From assembly GCA_036346395.1 (NCBI GenBank), contig CM070603.1, forward strand, positions 24,585,045 to 24,649,044: a DNA stretch of 64,000 nucleotides, given 5' to 3'. Both the position numbers and the translations under genes were made by a program. The DNA is from Hsuehochloa calcarea (taxonomy: Eukaryota; Streptophyta; Magnoliopsida; Poales; Poaceae). The notes under the pieces were generated by a model. That model saw nothing but the letters and a program-made list of their open reading frames with translations. It made no database searches and was not told where the DNA came from. Below are positions 1-11,465 of this stretch, piece by piece (position 1 is the stretch's first letter; each line of letters begins with the position of its first letter).

Positions 1-729
1 TATTTTGAAGACTCGGTAGTTAACAATGTCATTAGGCCGTAATTAGTTGACTTAACAGACCTGTTGCTAATAGTGTTGTAAATTTCATCTCGGCTATTTG
101 CATAGTTTCATGAACTTGGTCATAAAATAGCAAAATATTTGGAGGTCGTTAAAAAAAATAGAAATAGACCCACTGAACGCTTTGTATATGTACTCTTGAT
201 CGGGCATATTGCCTTCGGTGCATGCACTACGCAGTACACCGCTAGAATGAGAAACTTGCCGCACCTCTCAGTAAGTTTTTATGTCCGAAATTTAATGAAA
301 AAGAATATTGTGTCGTAGACCCCGTATGTCTTTGGTGTAAGTTAGGTCTAACTCGGGTATGGAAATGTAGAAATGCAATAAGAATTTCTGAAGTGAATTA
401 TTTTTGCACTATAATATCGAACTAGCTAAAAAATTCATAACTATATAAAAATTTAGGGAAATTAGTTTTGTTGGTTTTATTTTTGATTTAGTACCACAGG
501 AAATTTCTGAAGTGTAACATAGAATATGCTACAGATTTTTAATACTACAAATAATATTAGCTTGGACATTTCATGGATAGAAAAATCTTACGAACTCCAA
601 TCGGGATTGAAAACATGTACGACAAAACGCTCGTGTAAAGTGGGCATAACCAAATTTGTAGAAGTATTCATTCGGAAAAAATCCCACAAATAATTCGATG
701 GTTTCATATGCGCATGTGTTAGGTACTTT
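1..729. other. AT-rich 5' flank of the Mutator-like unit
   Basis: This AT-rich stretch lies immediately upstream of the transposase start codon. I see no convincing coding region, LTR end or tRNA. It may hold the promoter and terminal inverted repeat of the Mutator-like element, but I could not match its left part to any inverted partner in 23453-23724, so the outer boundary of the element is unknown. Confidence 0.4.
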
Positions 730-3122
730 ATGGCGGAAATTCAAGATCTGTTCGTGTTCCACGGGGATGCTCTCGTACGTGACGGACCGTATGGTGCGGA
801 CCTGTCAAATTATCACCGCACCGTGATCCGGGCGCCGGCTCTGAATGACATGAGCCTCTCGGAGCTAAGGCAGTGCGTGCGTTCCGCGTTTGATCGCGCC
901 ACTGGAAGGAAGAAGCTGCGCATCGAGGCGTTGTATGCCTCGGTGGTGGGTGATGCAGGCGAGACCGTTTGGCAACTTATGAAGGTCACATGTGACGCTT
1001 CATGGGCCAACTACATGGGGGTTGTTTGCAACCCCGCTGCTGCGATATATGTGCGGCCGATGGTTTACGTTCAGTTCTTGGAGAGGACGGGGACATCCGG
1101 CGCGGGTGGTTCCGGTGAAGGTGAATTTGCTGGTGAGGAGGAGCCTGTGTTGGTCTCCGGTGTTGGAGGAGACGTGGGCGATGGAGACCTGAGGAGGCGT
1201 GCGGTCAATTTTGAGCCCAAAGAAGGAGCGGAGAGATGGTGGTCAGCCCGTATTGATTGTCACGAGTACCTGGCCGACCAGGTGGATGAGGTGGAAAGCG
1301 AGGAGGACGTGGAAACAACTAGTTCGGAAGACGAAGAAGACGGAGAAGCTGCTGCAGGAGGAGGTGCAGTTGGTGGTTTTGTGACCCCTGACATTGCTTA
1401 CGTCCCCTCACGTTTGGACGAAATTGCGACGACATCGCTGGTTCTGCCACGTCCGGAGGGTGCTGAGTGGGGGTTCAATGAGGACACCCTGCTCCCAGGC
1501 CAGCGCTTTCCTAACAAGAGCACCGCACAACATGTTATTGCTAGATACGCCGTTAACATCGGTCGGACGTATCGGGTGCAGAGGTCCAACCCCGGCACGT
1601 ACATCGTCAGGTGTGTTGATGAATCCTATGCTGGCAAGGTCTGTGCGCAGAGGTTCACGGCCGCTGCCATGGGCTTCCGGATAACGGTGCTGAAGGACCA
1701 CACATGCGAGTTAGATGAGCCGCTTCACAGGCATCGCAACATGACGTCCTCGTATGTTGCCAGCTTGATAAGCCACCTCGTCGCTGCAGATGTATCCATT
1801 TCGCAAAAGCTCCTGCTGGCGGATGTTGCCAATATGGTGGGGTTCTCGGTCAGCTACAAGACGGCATGACGTGTGAAACGCAAGGTTCTGGAGCGAATGT
1901 TCGGCACATTCAAAGAGGCTTACAACCTAGTACCAAGATTGCTGCATCAAATCGCAGAATCTAATCACGGGACGTACGTAAACAAGCTTGAGCGGGTGCA
2001 TCCGACTGAGGGGCCCAATTGTTTTGTTCTTGAAAGGGTCTTCTGGGCCTTCCGTCAGGCGATCGAAGGGTTCAAGTATTGTCGTCCCGTGCTCACGATG
2101 GATGTCACCTTCCTATGTGGGAAGTACAGGGGTACCATCCTCACCGCCGTTGCGGCCGATGCGAATGACCAGTTAGTCCCCGTGGCGTTCGCAATTGTTG
2201 AGAGCGAGAACACCGAGGGCTGGTTGTGGTTCCTGTGCAATGTGAAGCAGGCGGTGGTCCAAGCTCGGCCAGATGTGTGTGTCATCTCGAATCGCAATGC
2301 TGGGTTGTTGTCTGCATTGTGCATGATGCAAAACGGGACGCAGCCGCTGTACCAGTGGAACGATGTTAGGAGCCGTTGGTGCATGAGGCATCTCGCGGCC
2401 AACTTCCACACAAGGTTTCGGAGTAAGGACCTCATGAAGATGTTCAAGAAGCTCTGCATGCAGAACCAAAGGAGGAAGTTCGAAGCGGTATGGAGACAGC
2501 TTGATGAGGAGACCGGGAAGCATGTAAGGGACTCAGCGCATGCCGAGGCAGGGGCAACGGCTAGAGGGTCCGCGAGAGTTGGGGAGTTCACACAGTGGGT
2601 TAACTCGCACGCACCTGACCTGGAGAAATGGTCACTGCTACACAACACGGACGGTGCAAGGTACGGGATCATGACGACCAACATGTCGGAGGTGTACAAC
2701 GGTGTACTCAAGGGTGTCCGCTCCCTGCCGATCACTGCGATCGTGGAGGAGAGCCGAACCGCACCATCGGATACTTTGTTAACAGAGCCATGATGGCCAA
2801 GAAGTATCTGGAGGATGGGAAGCAATTCTCCGAAGTAATGCATGCCTACATGGAGAATAAGATCAGCAAGGCTCGATCGCACGCCGCTCGTACCATGGAT
2901 GGCGTAAGGCAGAAGTTCGAGATCAGGCTCAGGGAGAAGTACGTGATGGGCCATGCTAGGGGATCGTGGCAGTCCGCACGACATGGTGAAGAAGCGTCGT
3001 GCACCTGCAACAAGCCGTAGCTTCTGCACAAACCATGCTCCCATGTGTACGCGGCGTGCGCGGCGTGGCGGCAGGCCTCGGAGCGTTACATCTCTGAGTA
3101 TTACGACATCCACCACCTGTAT
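730..3122 (+). pseudogene. Mutator-like (mudrA-type) transposase, N-terminal and catalytic part, interrupted
   Basis: This is a DDE transposase of the MULE superfamily. The start ATG at 730 opens an N-terminal domain typical of plant MULEs (begins MAEIQDLFVFHGD), followed by an acidic linker rich in E, D and G. A MuDR-type zinc-binding region follows (about residues 255-340, with the HTC motif). The catalytic core contains TMDVTF (first Asp codon at 2101-2103) and NMSEVYN (candidate Glu). The position that is normally the second catalytic Asp (ISDRHAG in relatives) reads ISNRNAG, with Asn at 2290-2292. A SWIM-type zinc finger (CTCNKP then CSHVYAACA) ends the segment. Lesions are a TGA at 1867-1869 where relatives have Trp, a frameshift near 2750-2790, and a TAG at about 3018 inside the SWIM finger. 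Element A then interrupts the frame right after the SWIM region. Bases 3118-3122 (TGTAT) are the left target duplication. The identification rests on motifs recognised by eye. The copy cannot make active transposase. Confidence 0.88.
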
Positions 3123-3515
3123 TGTAACAGCCCAAAATTTCAATTTCAGTTAAAAATAAGACTTTATTAATTTTTGTGGATTTTCTGGAATTTTTTAAAA
3201 CTTTTCCCTAAAGTATATTAAGGCTAAAAGAATTTATGTGCAAAATCTATTACCAACTAAAAGTTGGAATTAATTTATTTAAGTCCAGAATGCCTCATAG
3301 AATTTCTGTGAATTTTCTCAAAATTTTTAGACTTCATTTACTATTTTCTAAAAGCCTATTTGAATTTCTGGAATTAAATCAATTGAAAAAGAATTTAAAA
3401 TTCTTCACATAAGATCGGGCCGAAGCTCAAAGATCGCGCGCGTCTCGCCCAATCCTCTCCCTCATGAGAACGCGGCCGTCCGATCAAAATCGGACGCCGA
3501 CATCAATCCACTCGG

Positions 3516-3540
3516 CTCTCTCTCTCTCTCTCTCTGTCTC
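3516..3540 (+). repeat. CT dinucleotide microsatellite in the A 5' LTR
   Basis: A run of CT repeats with a GT interruption near its end. The matching tract in the 3' LTR (about 16963-16982) is shorter. CT tracts just upstream of a TATA box are common in plant promoters and leaders. Confidence 0.8.
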
Positions 3541-3816
3541 ATTGTCGGGGGGGCCACGACAGCCTTGCCGTCTTCCCGCTCCCTTCTTCTCCCCCGCGCG
3601 ATCGTCGCTTCCGCCGCCATTACCGCTCGCCTGGAGCTCATCAAGCCCGTGATTCCCTCCCTCTCTTTCCTCGCATTCATCTCGCATTCGGCCGGCTGCT
3701 CACCCCGCACTCGCCTCGCCATTACCCCTTCCATAACTCTCAGAACGCCGCCGCCTCACCTCCAAGAACGGCCGTTGCCACCTGCCCACGATCTCCATCT
3801 CCGGCCTCGCCGCCTC

Positions 3817-3824
3817 TATAAAAG
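3817..3824 (+). promoter_or_regulatory. TATA box of the A 5' LTR
   Basis: TATAAAAG embedded in very GC-rich sequence, conserved at the matching place in the 3' LTR. This is the likely U3 promoter of element A, with transcription expected to begin about 30 bases downstream. Confidence 0.7.
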
Positions 3825-5518
3825 GGAGCACCAGCGCCTCTCCTCCTCAAGCTTTTGCCCCAACTCCTCGCCTCCTCGCTCCCGGGCCGTCTCATTTGGC
3901 TTTTCTCTCTGCCGGCCGAGTGCTTCATTGCTTCTAGCGCCGCCGGTGAACCTCCGGCCGCCTCGACCGCACCATCGCTTCGGCCAAGATCGCGAACTCG
4001 TGCGCACTCGCACTCTAACGTCGCGGAGCTCCTTCGCCGCTAACGATCGAACCACACCGCCGCCTCGCCGTCGCCGACCATCTTCCGCCACGCCCTCGCG
4101 TCGCCAGTAGCGATCGCTCTCAAGATCACCTCTCGAACATTTCGCGACCACCGGAGCTCGCCACGGCCGCGGCGCTCGCACTCCTCGCCTCGAGCACCTC
4201 CTCTCCGGCCGACGTGGTCACCACCTCGGCGCCACCTCACTGCTGCAAGGCAGCGTGGCGGCCAGTCGGCGCGCGGCGTGGCTGCCAAGCGGTACAAGGC
4301 CATCACAAATGCCCTTCAGACAAGCATGCACCGAGTCCACCGTGGACTTGCGCCTTCGTGGACTCACCCATACTGTGCGGGCCCACTTGTCGATCTCGGC
4401 ACAAGATCTGCTGACATCACCGGGCGCAATAAAGATATTTTCCTTTAGAAATTTAATTCGGAAATTCGAAATTCGATTTTAGGATTTAATTTAGGTTTTA
4501 AACTTCCAGAGCTCGTATTTCTTCATACAAACTCCGATTTAGGTGATTCAAATTTCTAAATTTGTATAAAATCAAGATCTAGCTAACTAAACCAAAATTA
4601 TTTAATTTGGAATTAATTTGAATTTTCATTTGAATTTATTTGTGTTCATTTGAATTCTGTTTGAATTTGGAATATTTTCACAGATAGATTTTGACGACTC
4701 CGGAGAGCTTGACCCTATTGAAGAAGTAGAATACCAGGAATTTGAGCAAGGCAAGTTACACCATTGACCATTTTGCCCCAATATTTAAAATTATTTAATT
4801 CCTGTTTTAAATTATTATTGCATGCATAATTGTATTTAATTATTTTAAATTCCTGTTTTAAATATTTAATTATTCCAATTCCTTTGTATAGCCAAATTTG
4901 ATTGTTGTATTATCAATTCCTTGTAAGCTTAGTCAAATGAATTTAAAAATAAATATATGCATAGCAAATGCTTAGACCATGAAATATTTGACTTTGGGAG
5001 AATTTAGCCAAAATTTCATAAAAAGCCTATGACATTTCTTTGTCATGGTGGACTTTTGCAAATATCCTTGAAAATTATAAAAATAAAAGAAAATGGTTTG
5101 TACTTGGGCAAACATGGACCGTTGGTGGGTGCAGTTTATGCACGGCCTGTCTCAGTTAGGATCGAGACCTGTGGTTTTTATCGAAAGTTGCCCAAGTAGA
5201 TTAAGGACCGCCTTTGAGCCGCATCTTGCAAAAGCTCCACCGTACTACCACATGTTCTGTATGGGCGTAACTGCACTTAATAATTTGTATTACCTCGGTA
5301 TTGTTTATGCCATTTTTGTTGTGTGGGTGTCGGTTAGACTTTATTCCCACTTGGCGCAAGAGGGCTTCCTAGCAGTGGTTAGCCTAATGGAAGTGAAACC
5401 TTAGCGGACACATTGGTATTGAGGTAGTGCATTGAAACGCCTTGTGATAATTGCCCGACCACACGCCTAAGGAAGCGTGTATTGGCCGACATAACTGCAA
5501 ATTATCTCGTGTGGGTAA

Positions 5519-5577
5519 GTTGTACAACCTCTGCAGAGTGTAAATCTATTCGAATAGCCGTGTCCACGGTCATGGAC
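5519..5577 (+). promoter_or_regulatory. Cluster of adjacent palindromes in the A LTR
   Basis: In order: GTTGTACAAC, CTCTGCAGAG, CTATTCGAATAG (three perfect palindromes), then an inverted repeat GTCCA...TGGAC around a centre of six bases. The same series recurs in the A 3' LTR (about 18960-19020, with one base missing from the third) and in both LTRs of element F (about 54040-54115 and 62705-62775), although the surrounding LTR sequence has diverged strongly. That suggests a conserved functional site or folded RNA. The function is unknown to me. Confidence 0.6.
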
Positions 5578-6213
5578 ATGCTGAGCAAAGCCACTCTAAG
5601 TTAGATTTGTTTTTGGTTTTAAAATAACTTCGGACATGATTTGAGGATGGTTAATCCTTGTGGTAAATTTGGGGGTAGCCTTGTGATAGGAGGGTATCCT
5701 TCACCATGTTTCATATGGAGGTTATCCACTATAAAATGATAAATTTTAAATCTGATTTTAGTTATGAAATGAAAATGTGCCTTGAAACTTAGTATAACTA
5801 TTTACACCAAAAATGCTGATTTATACAAATAAACCCTATAACCTTCCTTTGAATAACTTATGCATGCATTCTAAACTCAGATTGGGTGTAATTTGCGAGC
5901 ACACGATTGTAGTGCTCACTCTTGTGAATATTATTATTCAGAGAAGACTCGCTATCCGTAAGGTGAGGAGCAGGGCGATTAGGCAATGACCTCCGCAGGC
6001 GATTGCCCGTGGCGATCGTGTGGCTTATCATTATATTTTGCTTCCGCTTAATGTTTTATTTGGCCTCGGGCCAGCTTGTAATAAACTCTATGCTTATTAA
6101 TATACACGCTGGATATGTTTGTGATAACATTTTTGTGATCTGTACACCGGAAATCTGGACTAGTGTATGAACACGGAGAATTCGGGATCCTTCGTTCCCG
6201 GGTTCGACAAAAG

Positions 6214-6226
6214 TGGTATCAGAGCC
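6214..6226 (+). promoter_or_regulatory. Primer binding site of element A
   Basis: TGGTATCAGAGCC, four bases after the 5' LTR end, is the usual complement of the 3' end of plant initiator methionine tRNA and primes minus-strand DNA synthesis. Confidence 0.92.
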
Positions 6227-6373
6227 ATATCGACTGTAGGTCGTGACCTAGAAGGAAATCAAACCCTTAAGGATTTATTTTGAAAATTAAAAATACATTG
6301 GTCTTCTGGAGTCATTCCTCAACTTTTCTCTTGAAAAATTATTTACTAACTCATCTCCTTTTCAAAATTGTAG

Positions 6374-6715
6374 ATGGTCAAGTTCCAATGCCATTTCCCA
6401 TGGAGTCTTTTTGGTCATTGGGCGCCATTCTCGGAAGATGATGCAACACTTGGACTTTGAAGAAAGACCGACGATCAAGGATACAAGTATAAGGTGGGAA
6501 ATCAGGAACGGTGGAGAGTAGAGGTGATCCTTTACTCCAATCTATCGCCGAACACAGACTTCCACGTCTTCGATGCCCCAATGCGACGAGACACCTTCGC
6601 CGAAGGCATCCAGGATGCAGCCAGGGAAGCAACCCGCAGACTTCGCTACATCTCGATCACCGCCTCAACGGACTGGGTTCCACTATTTCCCAATGCACAT
6701 CCCAACCCGGCATGA
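6374..6715 (+). pseudogene. Pre-gag ORF of element A, unknown function
   Basis: A frame beginning with ATG at 6374 (MVKFQCHFPWS...) runs to a stop at 6713-6715 with one internal TGA near 6458. It encodes about 113 residues, including the segments RWRVEVILYSNL and FAEGIQDAAREATRRLR. The second looks like an amphipathic helix. It sits between the primer site and gag, where canonical Gypsy elements have no gene. I recognise similar short ORFs as hypothetical proteins in grass retroelements but cannot assign a function. Downstream, up to 7131, more frame fragments may belong to the same protein (for example IVDPPEPWIMPTEYTR near 6750-6808). Confidence 0.5.
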
Positions 6716-7131
6716 CAAAGCTTTTCGCTCAACTAGAGATGAAGACTGCCCCGATCTCACTCATCGTGGATCCGCCAGAGCCATGGATTATGCCTACGGA
6801 ATACACTAGATGAGTATGCTCTCCGCAAGTGAAATTACAAGATGCGTAAGAAAATTTGAAGATCGCAGAAAAGAACTGCCTCCTACAAGGAAGGCGAGGC
6901 TAGTTCTAGTGAGCCGATTATACCCCAATAACACCATAGATTTGACCTTAAATTTTCCTTTAGTTGCGAATTATGAGCTACCAAACCTTTGTAGTAGCCA
7001 TAATGAATTAATAAAATAAAAATAAATTATTTTGCCAAATATTCTTGTCTTGTGTTTGTTGAATTTGGGCTATTTTAGATCTATACTCTTATAATTCCTG
7101 CTCTCTTGTCTAATCTGTGAAGAGTTCATCG

Positions 7132-8160
7132 ATGGTGACCACCCGCACCGGAAGTGTCGCGCAGAGGGCAAGGAAATGAGAATGCGGATTATCAAGAAAA
7201 CCAGTTCAACACCACCACCTCCTCCAACCAAGCTCCCGAGTGGCGCCAAATGATGGCCAATCGACTCATCCGATTGAGTTGCTAGCCCATCCCCTTCACA
7301 AGAACTGAATACCCAAGCGTCGAAACCTATCATGCTCCTCCACCTCCCGCAAGAGTGACTTTGTCGAGTTCATGAGGATGCGTCGCCAACATTTTCTAGT
7401 AGCACGGAACCCATGGACGCAGATGATTGGCTCAGGGTCATTGGAAAGAAGTCGGATATTGCTCAATGCACGATCGTGAGAGAGTTTTGTTTGCCTCTCA
7501 TCAGTTGATTGGTCCCGCATCAGAATGGTGGGATAACTTCAAGATGTCCCATGCTAATGCCCAAGAAATCACTTGGGATGAGTTCATGCAAACTTTCCGC
7601 CGATCTCACATTCCATCCGCATGATTACCTTGAAAAGAAGGAGTTTCGCCGCTCGCCAAGGAAACCGCTCAATGGTCGAGTATCTCGCATAAGTTTAACC
7701 AACTTGCTCGCTATGCCCCGAGGATGTAGCCGAGACGAAGACAGCAAGAGTGATTTACGGAAGGGTTAAACGACGAACTCTCTGTTCGCTTGATTTCTCG
7801 ATTTTACCGACTTTCAAAGAGCTTGGTAATAAGGCCATACGCCAGAAGGCAAACATCGAAATGGAGAATCGCATAGCGGAGGATGGCAAATCGAAGTTTA
7901 ACTTAGGAGGATCGCCCAAGCCTCGTTTCTCTCGCCTCACCACCTCGGCGTGGGAGATTCCACTACTACACCAAGAGTTCCACTCAAGTCCGCGCCCAAA
8001 TACTCCGAATTCGTAGTAGTTCATCGGAGGTCGGCCCACAGGCTTGACTATTTCCACAAAGGGAATCACTTGCTTTCATCGCAACGAGTTGGGTCACTAT
8101 GCCAATAAGTGTCCCAAGAAGCGTGATCGCCACCCCGTCAAGCCAACTCCGGAGCTTTAG
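7132..8160 (+). pseudogene. Gag polyprotein of element A (degenerate)
   Basis: The likely start is ATG at 7132 (MVTTRTGSVAQR), with stops soon after. A retrotransposon gag domain is readable across frames from about 7360 to 7780, with motifs such as DREKVLFASHQLIGPASEWW (approximate, one residue altered) and the region ending RSMVEYL. A CCHC zinc knuckle at about 8068-8125 reads CFHRNELGHYANKCPKK, where the second Cys is replaced by Arg, so zinc binding should be lost. At least four frameshifts or stops are present. Gag would assemble virus-like particles around the element's RNA in the cytoplasm. This copy cannot make it whole. Confidence 0.82.
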
Positions 8161-8229
8161 TCTCCTGCGGTCCCTCAAGACCAAATTGGTCGGGCCATGA
8201 AGGGCGTGTGAATCATGTCACCGCAGAGG

Positions 8230-9385
8230 AAGCCTATGCAAAGACGGATGTTGTTCTTGGTACGTTCCTTGTCAACTCAAGATCAAAGATCGCTTTTATT
8301 TGATTCCGAGCTTCGCATTCTTTTGTGTCAAATAAGTTTGTGGAAAAGTATGGGTTATCTATCTCCCCTTAGTTAAGCCCATGTTAATCCATTCCCTGCC
8401 TCGTAAATGAGGGCTAGTTTCTTTTGCCCAAATCTTACCTTTGAAATCTCGAGTAACTTTCTCGAACTTAATAGTCTTGCGTTCGCAAGGATTGATGTAA
8501 TCCTTAGAATGGACCGCTTGCCAAAAATCAAGGTAGGATAGATTGTGCTAGTAGATCTATCAACCTCACCAATGAACAAGGGATTTGGTAGAGTTCCAAC
8601 CCAAGACTTCTACGGAAAGAAGTCCTATCTTGACCAATTTAAAGGAAGTGAAATCGAAGATATACACGTGGTACAAGAATATCCAGATGTTTTTCCGAGG
8701 ACTTACAGTATGCCACCGACCGGGACATAATGTTCTTAATTGACTTAGTCCTGTGGACTACTCCAATTTCAAGCGACCCTACGAATGCCTAAAGCGATCT
8801 AGCAGAGTTGAAAAGCGATCAAGAACTACAGAGTAAAGGTTACATTCAACCGAGTTCATCGCCTTGGGAGCTCCAAACTATTTGTCAAAAGAAAGACAAT
8901 AGTATGAGAATGTGTGTGGACTATAGATCACTCAACGAGGTAACAATCAAAAACAAGTACCGTTACCTAGGATAGATGATCTGCTTGATCAACTTAAAGG
9001 AGCCAGTGTTTTCTCCAAGATTGATTTGAGGTCAGCCGCCATCGCTAAAAATCGCACTGAAGATATTCCAAGACACCTTCACCACCGGATATGGATCAGA
9101 CGAGTTCACAAAGTGATGTCATTTGGACTAACAAATGCCCCCGCTTATTTCATGAATATGATGAACAAAGTGTTCATGGAATTCTTGGATAAGTTTGTGG
9201 TGGTATTCATAGATGATATTCTCATCTACTCAAGAGATGTGGAAGAGCATGAAAACATCTCGAAATTATTTTGGACAAACTCCGAAAACACCAGCTTTAT
9301 GCCAAACTCAGCAAAAGTGAATTTTGGCTCAGTCAAGTGGCTTTTCTTGGACACATTGTGTCAGCAGGAGGAGTTGCAGTAGACC
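8230..9385 (+). pseudogene. Pol of element A, protease and reverse transcriptase part
   Basis: A protease remnant is visible near 8298-8335 (DSGASHSF-like, frameshifted). Reverse transcriptase motifs follow: MRMCVDYRSLNEV at about 8904, a palm segment from 9026 with SFGLTNAPAYF, and the catalytic VFIDDIL with its two Asp codons at 9212-9217. The frame reaches a glycine-rich motif just before element B (GHIVSAGGVAVD, with small frameshifts). AGACC at 9381-9385 is the left target duplication of B. Several indels separate the domains. Reverse transcriptase before integrase is Gypsy order. Confidence 0.87.
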
Positions 9386-10410
9386 TGATGCGGACATCCT
9401 TAGCTATGTTGTTTCATATAATATTTTCAATTCATTAAATACCTCAGAACAACATGAGCTTACTAAGAGAGTTGAAAAACAAGAGAAACTTATCCAACAG
9501 TGAATCTGCTCCTTTGAATTTCCTTTAAATTAGTTGAGAATTTCATACTACCTAAAACTAGTGTTTTGCTTGTGCTCAGATTGGAAGATTCAATAATGTA
9601 CGGAGATGAAGGATATGAGACTGTTCTTGAAGAAAGGCCGTCACAATGGAGGAGAAGCTCGTGGGAGACAAGCAAGGGGAGAGAAGCCCAAGAATCTAAG
9701 TCAAATTCGAAACTTCCACAAGCCCAACCAAATTCAAATTCAGAATCAGCTCAAAATTCAATTCGGATTCGGAATCAGCCTCAAATTCGGATTCGGAATC
9801 AGTAGGACAGTCCAGAGTAAAAAGGTCATAACTTTCTCATACGAAGTCGGATTTGAGTGGTTTTGGGCTTGTTGGAAAGCTAACTTCAAGCCCGATCCAA
9901 CGGATGCTCCCTCACTCCGAAATTCATCCCGTATCAAAAGATATGACCGAAACAATATGACAGTTGTAAAATCAGAGTTTCCTTTTTTGTTTTGTAATGT
10001 ATCGGAATTGGAGTAGGACTCCAAATCCGAATTAGAATAGGAGTAGGGCCTCTTGGCCAGCCATGAGGAGGAGAAGGGACACTATATATAGAGGGGTAGA
10101 CCCCCATTGTAACCTCAGACCACGTTTAATATATTTTCAAAGCTTTTGCTTGATTCTCCTGTTGTGCTTATAGCCAAAACAGAGGGAATTGGGCATTGAG
10201 AACAAGGGGTCGTTCTTGCTTTTCCGCTGGGAATTGAGGGTTCGACGATCTTCGCTCGTGGTCAGCGAGGATCCAATCAAGTGTGTGTTTGGGCGAATTT
10301 TCCATAGAGTTACAAGTCCGTGCATTGGCGCGGGGGATCAGCTGGTGGTTCGTCAGGGTGCACAAGTTATCAAGAGGTTCTACGTCGAGAAGATCGGGCA
10401 CCCCGCATCA
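9386..10410 (+). repeat. 5' LTR of element B
   Basis: It starts TGATGCGGACATCC and ends CACCCCGCATCA. It contains short tandem copies of the motif ATTCGGATTCGGAATCAG near 9755-9802, a TATA box at 10083, and a GAGGGGTAGACCCCC leader just after it. It is nearly identical to 13407-14428, differing by scattered single bases and small indels. Confidence 0.95.
10083..10091 (+). promoter_or_regulatory. TATA box of the B 5' LTR
   Basis: TATATATAG, repeated identically in the 3' LTR at 14105-14113. It is followed about 10 bases later by a small inverted repeat (GGGGT...ACCCC) in the presumed leader. Confidence 0.65.
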
Positions 10411-10412
10411 GG

Positions 10413-10427
10413 TGGTATTAGAGCTCC
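10413..10427 (+). promoter_or_regulatory. Primer binding site of element B
   Basis: TGGTATTAGAGCTCC, two bases after the LTR, is an initiator-Met-like primer site with a T where the canonical sequence has C. Confidence 0.85.
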
Positions 10428-11465
10428 GTTGACTCGGTAGGATCTTTATCCAGTTATCTAAATTTTTTTCCCCTATACACGAAAAAGCCATACAAAAAAA
10501 TTCTTTCAAATGTAGTATTTAATTTGTTATTCTAGTGTGTTTTGTTAAGTTTTTGTCCATTAGAATCAAGTTTAGTTTGCTGATCTTGAATTCTTTTGCG
10601 TTGCTTTTTATTTGAGCCTAGTTTGATTTTTTTTAGTCGTGTCTATAAAAAAAAAACAAAAAGAAGTAAGACATCAATTTATCCTTTGTGAACCTTTCAA
10701 TCTTTTGCGAATACTTTGAACCTATTGAAGACTAGCTAAATCGTTGCTTAGGGCTGCATATTAATATTTGTGTTCTTGCAATTGTTCAAAGATCAAAAGG
10801 TGGGAAAGAACTTTTGCTCATTTTTGGTAGAACAAGAATTTTGGCAATAGTTCAAAAAAAGAAGGAAAAAAAAGGAAGAGAAAAAGAAAAGAGAAAAGAG
10901 AAAAGGAAAAAGAAAACGCATAGCCGAACCATAAACTTGAGCGAAAATCCCCACTCATTCTTTATTCAATTGTTAGAATATCAATATTTTGTGCAATCTT
11001 GTGCCCTAATTTCATTATTTGCAACTAGCTAGCGTCTTTCTATAACTTGTGCAATACGAGCTATTTTGTTCTTCACTTATATCTTACATAGCTCATTCCT
11101 TGATTGCACTAAGTTCCAATATCTTTGCGTGTGAGTTGTTTTGATTTTCACTTATATCTTTGTGATCGGCAACTAGGCATTGAATTCTAGGTTGGATATT
11201 TACTTAGCCTTACAATACCTAGAATTTTCAAATTAAGTTGGTATCCATACCAAACTCCACAAAACACATGTTGTCGTGCTTTGACTTGCTCTTGAAATTC
11301 GCTCACACATCACCTTGTGGTTCCTGCTGCCCTGAAGTGTAAGTATTGTTGATCTTAATTCCTTTCGGAACGGTAAAGAAACTTCACATTGTTAGGATTG
11401 TGAGTTGAGTAACCTCTACATATACACATACACCTACATACATATTCTTTGCTTTGCTGCTAACA
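10428..11465 (+). other. Leader of element B, no gene seen
   Basis: About 1 kb of AT-rich untranslated leader between the primer site and gag. It contains a purine-rich run at about 10850-10920 (A and G only over many bases). No conserved coding region is visible. Confidence 0.6.

Larger units (their letters stand above)
3123..6209 (+). repeat. 5' LTR of Gypsy element A
   Basis: It starts TGTAACAGCCC and ends GGGTTCGACA, and aligns along its whole length with 16575-19656. It has an AT-rich first 300 bases, a strongly GC-rich promoter and leader zone (about 3400-4430) with a CT microsatellite and a TATA box, then a long AT-rich 3' half. A block of consecutive palindromes lies at 5519-5577. 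ORFs within it, such as those at 3565 and 5093, are not preserved in the other LTR copy and are not counted as genes. Confidence 0.95.

Noticed and set aside
2055..3143. 362-codon ORF on the minus strand
   Set aside because: It is antisense to the transposase catalytic region, matches no domain I know, and overlaps the start of element A.
3565..4110. 181-codon ORF in the A 5' LTR
   Set aside because: It is composition-driven in GC-rich LTR sequence, with the frame not preserved in the partner LTR.
5093..5404. 103-codon ORF with a hydrophobic segment in the A 5' LTR
   Set aside because: The matching 3' LTR region has a stop and indels, and its position in the LTR makes a gene unlikely.
6211..6230. 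tRNA-like sequence after LTR ends (also at 10413, 27437, 45977, 49338, 54762)
   Set aside because: These are primer binding sites complementary to the 3' end of initiator tRNA. No cloverleaf or full tRNA gene surrounds them.
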